Shown here one piece after another: positions 34,801-46,137 of a DNA stretch of 64,000 nt. Position 1 is the stretch's first letter, and the number at the start of each line of letters is the position of its first letter. The notes beneath the pieces were generated by a model. That model worked only from the letters and a program-made list of their open reading frames with translations. It was not told the DNA's origin and did not search any database. The stretch is from the NCBI GenBank assembly GCA_036268055.1, contig DATAUW010000036.1, positions 62,001 through 126,000 of the forward strand. Direction: 5' to 3'. Made by a program: the position numbers and the translations under genes. The DNA comes from Verrucomicrobiia bacterium (GTDB taxonomy: Bacteria; Verrucomicrobiota; Verrucomicrobiia; Limisphaerales; Pedosphaeraceae).

Positions 34801-34991
34801 GCGACGGTCTCGGCGACGACCTGCGGGTTCGCGCCGGGATAGGTCGTGCTGACGACCACGGTGGGCGGCACGATGTCGGGGAATTGCGCGATGGGCAGCT
34901 TGAAAATGGCCAGCGCGCCGACGATCACGATCGCGATGGAGAGCACCGACGCGAAGATCGGGCGGTTGATGAAGAAGTGGGAGAATTTCAT
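31806..34991 (-). CDS. RND multidrug efflux pump (AcrB/MexB, HAE1 type)
   Basis: Proton-driven inner-membrane transporter; 1061 residues, full length. Family text is clear: the N-terminal helix FFINRPIFASVLSIAIVIVG, FPDIVPPTVVVSTTYPGANP, and TM4 LFGLVLAIGIVVDDAIVVVENVER with the Asp-Asp proton relay. The C-terminal half has VGFVVLVGLACKNAILIVEFA with the relay Lys. Twelve transmembrane helices and two large periplasmic loops are expected. The start is 11 bases after the adaptor stop, so both are one mRNA. HAE1-type pumps export drugs, bile-like compounds and dyes; the actual substrate is not readable. Confidence 0.96.
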   Translation of the reverse strand: MKFSHFFINRPIFASVLSIAIVIVGALAIFKLPIAQFPDIVPPTVVVSTTYPGANPQVVAETVAAPIEQEVNGVENMLYMSAQCAADGSMQLTVTFKLGTDIDKAQVLVQNRVAVAEPRLPEEVRRVGVTTEKRSPDITLVVNLTSPDGRFDKLYIDNYAYLQVKDAIARLPGVGLVTVFGARDYAMRVWLDPEKIASRNLTADDVINAIREQNVQVAAGTIGQQPMGKGVAFQLAVSAQGRLANEEQFGDIVIKSGANGEITRIRDVARVELAARDYSMDSKLNGQPTSTIGIFQLPGSNSLETSDAVHALMEKLKQNFPPGLDYKIVFDTTGFTRDSIRAVFHTFMEAMILVVLVVVIFLQSWRASIIPLLAVPVSLIGTFAAMAAMGFSLNNLSLFGLVLAIGIVVDDAIVVVENVERNIALGYEPHEATRRAMDEVSGAVVAVGLVLCAVFIPTAFISGITGQFYRQFALTIAVSTLISTFNSLTLSPALCAILLKPHDAKPDWFSKFLNTTFGWFFRGFNRVFTSTTNGYGRIVGGLIRLSAVAFVVYLGLLCLTYFGFKTVPTGFIPPQDKGYVVIVTQLPDAASLERTEAVVDRLSAIARKVPGVLATIDLAGLSASSLTASPNAGTIFLILDPPDERLGKGLSSDNIVNELRKRFAGIQEGVVLVFPPPAVNGLGVVGGFKLQVEDRSGADLNALQAASYQLMGAANNDKSLAGTYTTFRASVPQLYVDINRSKAKTMGVPLSDVFDTLQVYLGSLYVNDFNLFGRTYQVTAQADSQFRREPNDILNLKTRTADGQMVPLGSLVTVKPITGPDKIVRYNMYPSAEMNGSAAPGVSSGEAVTAMERIARDNLPPGMAIEWTELTLQEILAGNTAVFVFPLCVLFVFLTLAALYESWSLPLAIILIVPMCLLCALTGVFFRGMDNNIFTQVGFVVLVGLACKNAILIVEFAKQRQDHGLSRRDAAIDASRLRLRPILMTSFAFIFGVVPLVLAKGAGSEMRQALGTAVFSGMLGVTFFGIFLTPVFYYVIRWFTDRRKSAAPAVAANPGAAPTHS

Positions 34992-35002
34992 GATGCCTCG
35001 AA

Positions 35003-36175
35003 TTATTGGGCGGCAACGGGCGTGGCCGTGGCACCGGGGGTAGCGCGAGTGGCCGTGACTTTCACGCCGGGACGCACGGACATGAGGCCGTTCACGATGA
35101 CCCAGTCGTTGGATGCGAGACCGTCACGCACGAGGCGCAGGCCATCAATGATGGGGCCAAGCGTGATTTTTTTGTATTCGACGGTGTTCGTCTCGCTGAC
35201 GGTATAGACAAATTTTTGGCCTTGGTCGGTGCCGACGGCTTCGTCGGGAATCAACAGGCCGGAATGTTTCGCGCTGCCGGGAATGCGCACGCGGGCGAAA
35301 TAGCCGGGCTGCAAAATATGTTCGGGGCCGGGATTGGTGAACGTGCCGCGGATGCGCAACGTGCCGGTGGTGGGGTCAACCATGTTGTCCACGAAATCAA
35401 TGATGCCTTTGTGCGGATAATTGGTTTCATTCTGGAGTTCGAGTTCGCAGGCGACTTTGCCGCCGTTGAAATTTTCATTACCGTCTTGCGCGAGTTGGCG
35501 ATATTTGAGGACCGCGCCTTCGTCGGCATCAATGTAACAATAGATGGGGTCGAGCGAGACGATGGTGGTGAGCAAGGTGGATTGGCCCTGGTTGCCATTG
35601 ACGAGATTGCCCTCGGTGATGAGCTTGCGGCCGATGCGGCCATCAATCGGCGAGGTGATGTGGGTGTATTCGAGATTGAGCTTGGCGGTCTCGTTCATGG
35701 CGCGCGAGGATTGCAGGCTGGCGTCCATTTGCTGGACCATTTTGCTGCGCGAATCGGCTTCCTCTTCGGAAATGGCTTTGGCTTTCAACAGGCGGTCGGC
35801 GCGGGCGAGGTCGTTGGAGGCGAGTTCGAGTTTGCTTTCCATTTGCGCGATGTCGGAAGCGGTGCGGTCCACTTCGGCCTGGTATTGGCGCGGATCAATG
35901 ACGAAGAGCAGGTCGCCTTTTTTGACTTCGGCGCCGTCCTTGAAATGCACGGACTCGAGGTAGCCGCTCACGCGGGCGCGCACCTCGACCATGTCCACGG
36001 CTTCGAGGCGGCCGGGAAATTCATCCCACTCCACAACTTCGCGCTGGATGGGTTGATTGGCGGTGACGGCGGCGGGCGGGCGTTCGGCAGCGGGTGGCGG
36101 CTTGGAGCAACCGGCGGCGAGGAGCGCGATGGTGGCCAAAGTAGCCAAAATGGCAAAGAGGAGTCGTTGTTTCAT
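35003..36175 (-). CDS. RND periplasmic adaptor lipoprotein (AcrA/MexA family)
   Basis: 390 residues from ATG 36175 (MKQRLLFAILATLATIALLAAGC, lipobox LAAGC). Membrane-fusion domains in order: barrel-sandwich half (VEVRARVSGYLESVHFKDGA), helical hairpin (about 110-170, SDIAQMESKLELASNDLARA), second sandwich half (YTHITSPIDGRIGRKLITEG), beta barrel and membrane-proximal domain. It links the pump to the outer-membrane channel. A longer frame begins at 36295 but overlaps the TetR gene and lacks a signal peptide at its front. Confidence 0.95.
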   Translation of the reverse strand: MKQRLLFAILATLATIALLAAGCSKPPPAAERPPAAVTANQPIQREVVEWDEFPGRLEAVDMVEVRARVSGYLESVHFKDGAEVKKGDLLFVIDPRQYQAEVDRTASDIAQMESKLELASNDLARADRLLKAKAISEEEADSRSKMVQQMDASLQSSRAMNETAKLNLEYTHITSPIDGRIGRKLITEGNLVNGNQGQSTLLTTIVSLDPIYCYIDADEGAVLKYRQLAQDGNENFNGGKVACELELQNETNYPHKGIIDFVDNMVDPTTGTLRIRGTFTNPGPEHILQPGYFARVRIPGSAKHSGLLIPDEAVGTDQGQKFVYTVSETNTVEYKKITLGPIIDGLRLVRDGLASNDWVIVNGLMSVRPGVKVTATRATPGATATPVAAQ

Positions 36176-36215
36176 AGTAAATGGTGAATGGTCACTCACT
36201 GGTGTCATAAATAAA

Positions 36216-36893
36216 TCAGGCTTCGCTGAAGGACAGCGCGAGCGCGTTGGGGTTGTAATAGGTGGCGATGGCTTTATCGGTGAGGCCCATGCCACGCAAG
36301 GCGAACCAGACGACTTGGTTCAAAAGTTCTTCGGGCGAGGCTTTGTAATCGGTGGCCGGTTTGGCGGGCAAATTCACGAGCGCGAGCCATGCGCCAACGT
36401 GATAGGCGAAGAGCGCGCTGTTGCTTTTGCTGACGGGGCTCGGGACGGCATCGCCCGCGCGGACGGCGGCGGTGAGGCAGGCTTCCATCTGCGAGAAGAA
36501 ACAGCCGAATCGATTTTTGTAAGCGAGCCGCGCGAAAGTGCCGTCTTCAAGAAAGCTTTTAAGCATGAGCCGATGGCGCGTGTCCCATTCGATCTTGCCC
36601 GCGGGCCGGCCGAGCACGAGGGCGCGCATGAGAAAATAAACGAGATGCACGAGCGTGGAAGCAGAGGGCTTGAGGTCGGCGAGACGTTGCGAAATGGCGT
36701 CGGTGGCCTGGCAACTGTAATTCTGGATCTCGGTGTAGAGCGCTTCCTTGCCGGGAAAATGTTTGTAGAGCAGCGGCTCGGAGACACCGGCGGCGCGGGC
36801 GAGTTCCTTGGTGGTGGTCTCGGCGAAGCCCTGGCGCGCAAAAAGCGGGAGCGCGGCCTTCACGATGGCCACCTTCCGATCTTTTGCTGTCAT
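36216..36893 (-). CDS. TetR-family repressor of the efflux operon
   Basis: 225 residues from ATG 36893 (TTG 36911 would add six). The N-terminal helix-turn-helix is VKAALPLFARQGFAETTTKE and LARAAGVSEPLLYKHFPGKE. The C-terminal ligand domain is all-helical (about 60-215). It is transcribed first, 40 bases ahead of the adaptor gene, and an operator-like inverted repeat overlaps its own promoter. It therefore likely represses itself and the pump, released by a pump substrate, as AcrR-type regulators do (inference from arrangement). Confidence 0.9.
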   Translation of the reverse strand: MTAKDRKVAIVKAALPLFARQGFAETTTKELARAAGVSEPLLYKHFPGKEALYTEIQNYSCQATDAISQRLADLKPSASTLVHLVYFLMRALVLGRPAGKIEWDTRHRLMLKSFLEDGTFARLAYKNRFGCFFSQMEACLTAAVRAGDAVPSPVSKSNSALFAYHVGAWLALVNLPAKPATDYKASPEELLNQVVWFALRGMGLTDKAIATYYNPNALALSFSEA

Positions 36894-36920
36894 GCGCCGT
36901 TTATTTTTCAAGCGGCGCGT

Positions 36921-36949
36921 AAGTTAGTGCGTGCTAACTTGGGTGTCAA
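36921..36949 (-). promoter_or_regulatory. Efflux operon promoter with TetR-type operator
   Basis: On the minus strand TTGACA (36949-36944), 17 bases, then TAACTT (36926-36921). The perfect inverted repeat AAGTTAG-N6-CTAACTT (36921-36927 and 36934-36940) covers the -10 box and spacer, a classic place for a TetR dimer to block polymerase. Confidence 0.65.
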
Positions 36950-36969
36950 AGATTTTTTTTTGGCGGTTT

Positions 36970-37215
36970 TTTTAGCCACGGATGGAACACGGGAGAAACA
37001 CGGATGGGATTTTTTACCGCGGAGACGCGGAGGCGCGGAGAGAAGGGGAATTAAAAATGGGGGCGGAGTTTTCAATGGGAGGCGGTGGTGGATGCGGTTG
37101 GGAATATTTGTTCCCTTGATTGGGGGATGGGCTTGCCTCGCTGCGCTCGGGATAGTTTTTTAGAAGGAATTGTGGATCCTCCCGGCTTAGGCCGGGGGGT
37201 TAATGAGAAGGGGTA
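36970..37215. repeat. Mixed dispersed repeats in the 36950-37288 gap
   Basis: Holds family B text (TTTAGCCACGGATGGAACACG, then ACCGCGGAGACGCGGAGGCG), CTTGCCTCGCTGCGCTCGGG at about 37131-37150, and a hairpin CCCGGCTTAGGCCGGGGGG leading into GTTAATGAGAAGG at about 37181-37211. The last two also accompany family A at 10.3-10.7 kb, so these pieces travel together. No gene seen. Confidence 0.6.
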
Positions 37216-37288
37216 GGTTTAGGGATGCGTGAATTAGTCAGCAGGTAAAGTCATCGTTGAAAGGACATTTGCAGCGCGGCCTCGGGTC

Positions 37289-37876
37289 CTAAAAATTTTG
37301 TTTTGGCGAAACGTGGGCCTTGATTTGATTTTTGAAATCTGCGGCGGCGGCGGGTGATGGGAAGCAACGCCGAGGAATGTAATGAACGATATTTCCACCG
37401 ACGTATAAAAATATGAATCCTCCTGCGTCGCGCATTTTATGAAAACCTTTCCACAGATGAATGGATTCGCTGGTTTCCGATCGGGCGACCAAGGCATCCT
37501 CACGAATTATAATTTCTTGTTTGCCCAGGACTCCCAAGGATTGGCTGGAAAAGAGCAAGGCGATCTGAACAACAATTTGCAACGCTATCATAAAACCCAG
37601 TATTCCGCAGAATGCGATTATAAAGAAAAATGTTTCGAACAAAATTGGGTTGGGTGACTTCCCTGGTCCGGGTGGATTGATGGCCGGTAGCGCTATGCTA
37701 AAAAATAAAATCATGCCGACGAGGAAGCGGTTCTGGGTAATGCCCCACAGACGGCATTGCAAAAGATCCCAGCGATTTAAATTGAAAGTGATTGAAACAG
37801 GCGCCGGAGCAGTCGAAGGCGTGGGTGGTGGATTCATAGCGGCGTTCACGAAAGCAGTGGGGAACGAGGTGGTCAA
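37289..37876 (-). CDS. YcxB-like membrane protein
   Basis: 195 residues: a Pro-rich N-terminus, two transmembrane helices (about 55-73 and 85-112), and a C-terminal domain of YcxB style. That domain has IIIREDALVARSETSESIHL and FIFLYVGGNIVHYIPRRCF, the 'WS.I..i.....yifly......iiPkr.F' pattern. Function of the family is unknown. The first 13 residues may be spurious, with ATG at 37837 also possible. Stands alone. Confidence 0.65.
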   Translation of the reverse strand: MTTSFPTAFVNAAMNPPPTPSTAPAPVSITFNLNRWDLLQCRLWGITQNRFLVGMILFFSIALPAINPPGPGKSPNPILFETFFFIIAFCGILGFMIALQIVVQIALLFSSQSLGVLGKQEIIIREDALVARSETSESIHLWKGFHKMRDAGGFIFLYVGGNIVHYIPRRCFPSPAAAADFKNQIKAHVSPKQNF

Positions 37877-40362
<2,486 letters not shown>

Positions 40363-40397
40363 TTAAACCCAAGCAGCACAACATATGAACTGATAAT

Positions 40398-41078
40398 ATG
40401 CCCGAAAGACAAGTCCCCCGAATTTCCATCAACAAGCTAGGTGAGTACTTGGTTGCGACTCCCAGCCGTCGCCGGGCTATTATAAAGGAACAAAAATATC
40501 CGGCCGCTTATCGCGTATCTTGGTATTCTCAAGCTGACCACGCCATTTCAGATTGGTTTTTAAGTCCAACACACGACAAAGCAATTCTTACAAACCATAT
40601 TAACCAAATCGGCCAATTAGTAGCTTTAAAGGAACAAGAACGACAAAGAAATCAAAATTGCGTCGAAGCGATTATCGCCTTTGGAAAAATCGCTGACGGT
40701 TTGGATTTGGCCGATGTTGAGGTTATTGAATGTCGGCACGGAGCTTCAAAACTATTAATAGCGGGAGTGGAAATCAGTGTCAGGCCAGAATTTATTCTAA
40801 GACGTTCGAAGGATGGCCAATCTGAAATTGGAATAGAGAAAATTTATTTTTCTAAGAATAATCGGCTAACTGAAGATTCGGGTGCATATGTGGCCGCGCT
40901 GGTTCGGCGTTATGCTGAAGAATATTTGATGTCCCAAGGCCAGGTAAATTATCGAAATTGCAGCGTGTTAGACGTATTTGGAGAAAGGATTTTTTGCTCT
41001 CCTCGCTTAATGTCCAGGAAATTGCAAGATGTTGAATCGGCTTGCCAAGAAATTGCTGCGCGATGGGATACTATCTGA
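40398..41078 (+). CDS. Accessory protein, possible PD-(D/E)XK-like fold
   Basis: 226 residues, AT-rich codons unlike dnaK and groEL beside it. The N-terminus reads ISINKLGEYLVATPSRRRAI then IKEQKYP. The second half has LLIAGVEISVRPEFILRRSK, GIEKIYFSKNNRLTEDSGAY and a conserved-looking tail QDVESACQEIAARW. I recall similar unnamed proteins in many bacteria. The V(R)PE...IGIEKIYFSK spacing is compatible with a PD-(D/E)XK core, but this is weak without structure prediction. It starts 35 bases after dnaK and is followed after 13 bases by another accessory gene. Confidence 0.5.
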   Translation: MPERQVPRISINKLGEYLVATPSRRRAIIKEQKYPAAYRVSWYSQADHAISDWFLSPTHDKAILTNHINQIGQLVALKEQERQRNQNCVEAIIAFGKIADGLDLADVEVIECRHGASKLLIAGVEISVRPEFILRRSKDGQSEIGIEKIYFSKNNRLTEDSGAYVAALVRRYAEEYLMSQGQVNYRNCSVLDVFGERIFCSPRLMSRKLQDVESACQEIAARWDTI

Positions 41079-41091
41079 GAAGTGATCTCTA

Positions 41092-41760
41092 ATGACAAAC
41101 ATAATTCCAGAGATTACAAATGCGATCACCCCTATCAATGGGTTGGATGTGGTCAAACAGGTAAACGATTTTTACTCGACATCCTTTACCCAATTATTGG
41201 TTTTCTTTTCAATAGTTAGCACGATTGGATGTGTTGTTATTCCAATACTCGCCCAGTGGTATCAAAAAAATCAATTAAAGATTCGCGAAAAAGAGTTAGC
41301 GCTTGAGCTTAAACGGCTTGTAGAAGAAAAGACAAAAAAATTTGTGGCCGAAATGGACAAAAAATTTGAGGAAGAAAAAAAAACTATAGCATCGTCATTG
41401 GCGGAAAATGTCACTTTGATCGAAAAGCGTGCGACTAAAGCAGAAGGATACGTTTTTCAACTTCAGGGCAACGGCAACATTGAGCGTGGTGATTATGTTC
41501 AATCTTGTATTGATTACTTGGCCGCCGCTAGGTCTTATTGCAAGTGTAATAATGGTAGCAATTTACCCACGATTCTCAATATTTTATCTGATAAAATATT
41601 ACCCAAGCTGAATATGGAACAGCTAAAGGAAGATGGACTAAGTGAGAGTATTGCATATCAACTTGAGGAAGTTTCAAAAACAAATCATAACGGCTTTTTA
41701 GATGTACTTTTGATTAAAACAAATGAGGCTTTCCGAAAAGCAAAAGAAAGACGTGGCTAG
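41092..41760 (+). CDS. Membrane-anchored coiled-coil protein of unknown function
   Basis: 222 residues. One transmembrane helix (about 33-56, QLLVFFSIVSTIGCVVIPIL), then a long charged coiled coil (about 60-112, KIREKELALELKRLVEEKTK onward). A helical region follows (GNGNIERGDYVQSCIDYLAA) that resembles a TPR-like repeat unit. No family named. It is probably co-transcribed with the gene before it (13-base gap) and shares its low G+C. A perfect 16-bp palindrome TAGCCAGATCTGGCTA covers its stop codon (41758-41773), possibly part of a terminator. Confidence 0.55.
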   Translation: MTNIIPEITNAITPINGLDVVKQVNDFYSTSFTQLLVFFSIVSTIGCVVIPILAQWYQKNQLKIREKELALELKRLVEEKTKKFVAEMDKKFEEEKKTIASSLAENVTLIEKRATKAEGYVFQLQGNGNIERGDYVQSCIDYLAAARSYCKCNNGSNLPTILNILSDKILPKLNMEQLKEDGLSESIAYQLEEVSKTNHNGFLDVLLIKTNEAFRKAKERRG

Positions 41761-41854
41761 CCAGATCTGGCTAAAGATTTTCAAATTTTCCCGACCGCGA
41801 GTGTGGCGGGACTTGATTCAAACAAATCAACAAACCAAAAAACATAACTGAAAT

Positions 41855-43830
<1,976 letters not shown>

Positions 43831-43920
43831 GCAAGCCTCCGCTGGTAGAGCGGAACTGAACATTGGCGGGCGTGGAGAAATCTGCGCCCGCTTTTTTATT
43901 TTGGCGGCGAGAAATCATTC

Positions 43921-43957
43921 TTGACATTTCGGCAGGGTTAGTATCATAATGATACTA
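43921..43957 (+). promoter_or_regulatory. hicAB promoter with palindromic operator
   Basis: TTGACA (43921-43926), 18 bases, CATAAT (43945-43950). The -10 box lies inside a perfect 19-base palindrome, TAGTATCAT-A-ATGATACTA (43939-43957), which ends one base before the hicA ATG at 43959. HicB antitoxins autoregulate by binding such operators. The -10 to ATG distance of 8 bases means the transcript is leaderless or nearly so. Confidence 0.75.
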
Positions 43958-43958
43958 G

Positions 43959-44153
43959 ATGCCGCGAAAAGTTCGCCAACTAATAGCTGAGCTTGAAAAG
44001 GCGAGTTTCGTGAATCGCGGCGGCAAGGGCAGTCATCGAAATTTTAAACATCCGAAAGGTCCCTATTGTACCATCTCGGGAAATCCCGGAGACGGCGCCA
44101 AACATTATCAGGAGCGACAAGTTCGCAGGAAGATTGAGGAGAGCCAAAAATGA
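43959..44153 (+). CDS. hicA: HicA mRNA interferase toxin
   Basis: 64 residues, the dsRBD-like HicA fold: VRQLIAELEKASFVNRGGKG, catalytic His in SHRNFKHP, and ISGNPGDGAKHYQERQVRRK. It cleaves mRNA when free. Its stop overlaps the hicB start by 4 bases (ATGA), in toxin-first order as usual for hicAB. Confidence 0.93.
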   Translation: MPRKVRQLIAELEKASFVNRGGKGSHRNFKHPKGPYCTISGNPGDGAKHYQERQVRRKIEESQK

Positions 44154-44485
44154 AAGACAACCGCTCAACGCCATTTTTTTTGAAGATCATCGAGTGGAGC
44201 GACGCGGACAAATGTTATGTGGGAAGCGCGCCACCGCTCATCGGCCCATGCTGTCACGGAAAAAACGAGGCCAAGGTTTTCAAGGAGTTGACGGAAATCG
44301 TGGACGAATGGATCGCGATTTTCAAAAAGGACGGAACGCCTTTCCCGGAAATGGAGAAGAAAAAGTTCACGGGAAAGTTCATTGTCCGAATTGAACCTGA
44401 AGCGCACCGGCGATTGGCAGCGAAAGCCAAAGTGGAGGGCGAAAGTCTCAATCAATATGTCGCGCGACAGCTTGCGAAAGCTTAA
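44150..44485 (+). CDS. hicB: HicB antitoxin
   Basis: 111 residues. The N-terminal part is a degraded RNase H-like fold (FFLKIIEWSDADKCYVGSAP, GPCCHGKNEAKVFKELTEIV). The C-terminal part is a ribbon-helix-helix domain (RIEPEAHRRLAAKAKVEGES, LNQYVARQLAKA) for DNA binding. Neutralises HicA and very likely represses the promoter through the palindrome at 43939-43957. Confidence 0.92.
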   Translation: MKDNRSTPFFLKIIEWSDADKCYVGSAPPLIGPCCHGKNEAKVFKELTEIVDEWIAIFKKDGTPFPEMEKKKFTGKFIVRIEPEAHRRLAAKAKVEGESLNQYVARQLAKA

Positions 44486-44537
44486 GGCTTATTTTGGGCG
44501 CGCGCACCGAACTTGGAATCTTTTCCCGATTGTGAAG

Positions 44538-44566
44538 TTGTTATTTCTTCAAATATGGGTTAACTA
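44538..44566 (+). promoter_or_regulatory. Possible leaderless promoter of the second DUF433 gene
   Basis: TTGTTA (44538-44543), 17 bases, TAACTA (44561-44566), ending 5 bases before the GTG start at 44572. The -10 match is only moderate, but the arrangement matches the other DUF433 gene at 29366. Confidence 0.4.
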
Positions 44567-44571
44567 GAGTC

Positions 44572-44784
44572 GTGAAATCGAACTCAGTCGTTCAGATTGA
44601 CCCGGAAATTATGGGAGGCACTCCGTGTTTTTCCGGTACGCGTGTTCCGGTTCGCACATTGATTGATTATCTCGAAGGCGGCGATTCACTGGACGATTTT
44701 TTGGATGATTTTCCTACCGTGAGCCGGGAACAGGCAGTGGCTTTATTAGAAGAAGCGAGTGCATTATTGCTTCGCCCTGCCTAA
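44572..44784 (+). CDS. DUF433 antitoxin
   Basis: 70 residues from GTG 44572: VVQIDPEIMGGTPCFSGTRV, PVRTLIDYLEGGDSLDDFLD, then DFPTVSREQAVALLEEAS, the DUF433 winged-helix pattern. The toxin ATG follows its stop with no gap. Related to but clearly diverged from the DUF433 protein at 29366, so the two loci are not a recent duplication. Confidence 0.9.
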   Translation: MKSNSVVQIDPEIMGGTPCFSGTRVPVRTLIDYLEGGDSLDDFLDDFPTVSREQAVALLEEASALLLRPA

Positions 44785-45117
44785 ATGCGAATCCTGATAG
44801 ACGAATGTCTGCCGAAAAAGTTGACGCAGGATTTTCCTGGCCATGAGGTCCAGACAGTGCCTCGCGCAGGATGGGGTGGAATCAGTAATGGCAAGCTGCT
44901 CAAATTGATTTCTCAATCCAAAGCGTTTGATGTTTTTGTCACGATGGATAAAAACATGGAATATCAGCAAAGGGTCAAAGATTTACCATTTGCGGTGGTG
45001 GTATTGCGCGCAAAGTCCAACACACTGGAGGATACTCACCCTATTATGCCTGACGTTTTACGCGCGCTTACCAGCTTTCAGCCCGGCCATGTTTACTATT
45101 TCTCCAAGGCCGATTAG
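44785..45117 (+). CDS. DUF5615 PIN-like toxin
   Basis: 110 residues: MRILIDECLPKKLTQDFPGH, then SKAFDVFVTMDKNMEYQQ. Acidic residues in LIDE and TMDKN match the PIN-type metal site, so a ribonuclease activity is expected. Intact counterpart of the broken toxin at 29587. Adjacent in tandem to its antitoxin gene. Confidence 0.9.
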   Translation: MRILIDECLPKKLTQDFPGHEVQTVPRAGWGGISNGKLLKLISQSKAFDVFVTMDKNMEYQQRVKDLPFAVVVLRAKSNTLEDTHPIMPDVLRALTSFQPGHVYYFSKAD

Positions 45118-45120
45118 ATT

Positions 45121-46098
45121 TTACCTATCCGTCACTTCTGTCCAGCTTGAATCGGGATCGTAAGTCGTCATCGCTTTGGCGCAGGCGGAAGATTTTTTGC
45201 CGAGGTTTTTTTGGTAGATTTTTCCCTGCTGATTCACGATGAAGGTCATGATACCGGTGTTGCCCCATTCCGCCGGCCACGCGACGAGCGCGAAGCCGCC
45301 GATCATGTGCCCATTCACGATGTAACAATATTTCCCCGCCGGCGCGTGTTTGCCTTCCTTCGTTAAAACCTTGAAATAATAACCGTGATACGGCGTCTGC
45401 TGATGGAAGGCATCGTCCTTTTCCGCGAGCAAACCGCTGCGATGATGATAGCCCTCGTCCCGCGCTTGCGCGACGAGCAGGCCCAGCGGACTTAACTCAT
45501 CGTTCTCGCCGGGCGCGGGCCAATACAATCCATCGTGCGTGCCCGGTGTGCTGAAAAGATGCTGGGCATATTCGAGCACCTGATCGCCGTTGCGGTCTTG
45601 GGAGGCGTATTCGCGCTGGGCATCAACGTAGGCGCGGCAAACGTCCATTGCGCCCAACTCATTCCCGCCGATGCGGCGATTTAAAATTTCCTCGCGCCCG
45701 GCCGCCACGTCGAAAAACCATTTGCCATTGGCCTTCACCAGCGGAATCGGAAACGGCCACGCGTCGTTGCCGATTTCCAAATCGGCCTTGGTATCGGACT
45801 CATTGACCCAGGTCGTTTTTTCATTCAACCGGTCAACGAATTTATTAAAACCTTCGGTCGCCTGCACGATGTCGGGCGACATCAACTCGGCGCCTTCGGG
45901 CCCAAAAATGGCGTGAACCGCATTGGTGTCGCGCGCTTTTGCGGCATCGGTTAAAGCTTTAACGGCTTCATCGGGTGAATCGAATTGTTGTTCGCCGGCG
46001 GCGCACGCGATGTCGGGCGCGGCCAAAAACATACCGGCGACGGCCAGCCCGCAAGCCCAATTCGCACTTCGGCGCAAAGCTGAAAAATTTAATTTCAT
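45121..46098 (-). CDS. DUF2950 family secreted protein
   Basis: 325 residues with a signal peptide (about 1-33, ending IACAAG). Family text: FDSPDEAVKALTDAAKARDT, FGPEGAELMSPDIV, GKWFFDVAAGREEILNRRIG, AYVDAQREYASQDRNGD, YHGYYFKVLTKEGKHAPAG, NGHMIGGFALVAWPAEWGNT. Function of DUF2950 is unknown. It often sits next to DUF3300 genes, as here, where the DUF3300 gene is 39 bases upstream on the same strand, so the two are likely one operon. Confidence 0.9.
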   Translation of the reverse strand: MKLNFSALRRSANWACGLAVAGMFLAAPDIACAAGEQQFDSPDEAVKALTDAAKARDTNAVHAIFGPEGAELMSPDIVQATEGFNKFVDRLNEKTTWVNESDTKADLEIGNDAWPFPIPLVKANGKWFFDVAAGREEILNRRIGGNELGAMDVCRAYVDAQREYASQDRNGDQVLEYAQHLFSTPGTHDGLYWPAPGENDELSPLGLLVAQARDEGYHHRSGLLAEKDDAFHQQTPYHGYYFKVLTKEGKHAPAGKYCYIVNGHMIGGFALVAWPAEWGNTGIMTFIVNQQGKIYQKNLGKKSSACAKAMTTYDPDSSWTEVTDR

Positions 46099-46137
46099 TG
46101 GCTGATAAAGTTTCGTGAAAATTCGCTCAACGACTGT

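Noticed and set aside
31812-35207. Very long open frames on the + strand opposite the RND pump and adaptor (550, 538 and 393 codons)
   Set aside because: The minus strand carries clear RND family proteins over the same span. The + frames are Asp/Glu/Arg/His-rich shadows produced by strong third-position G/C bias and have no family motifs.
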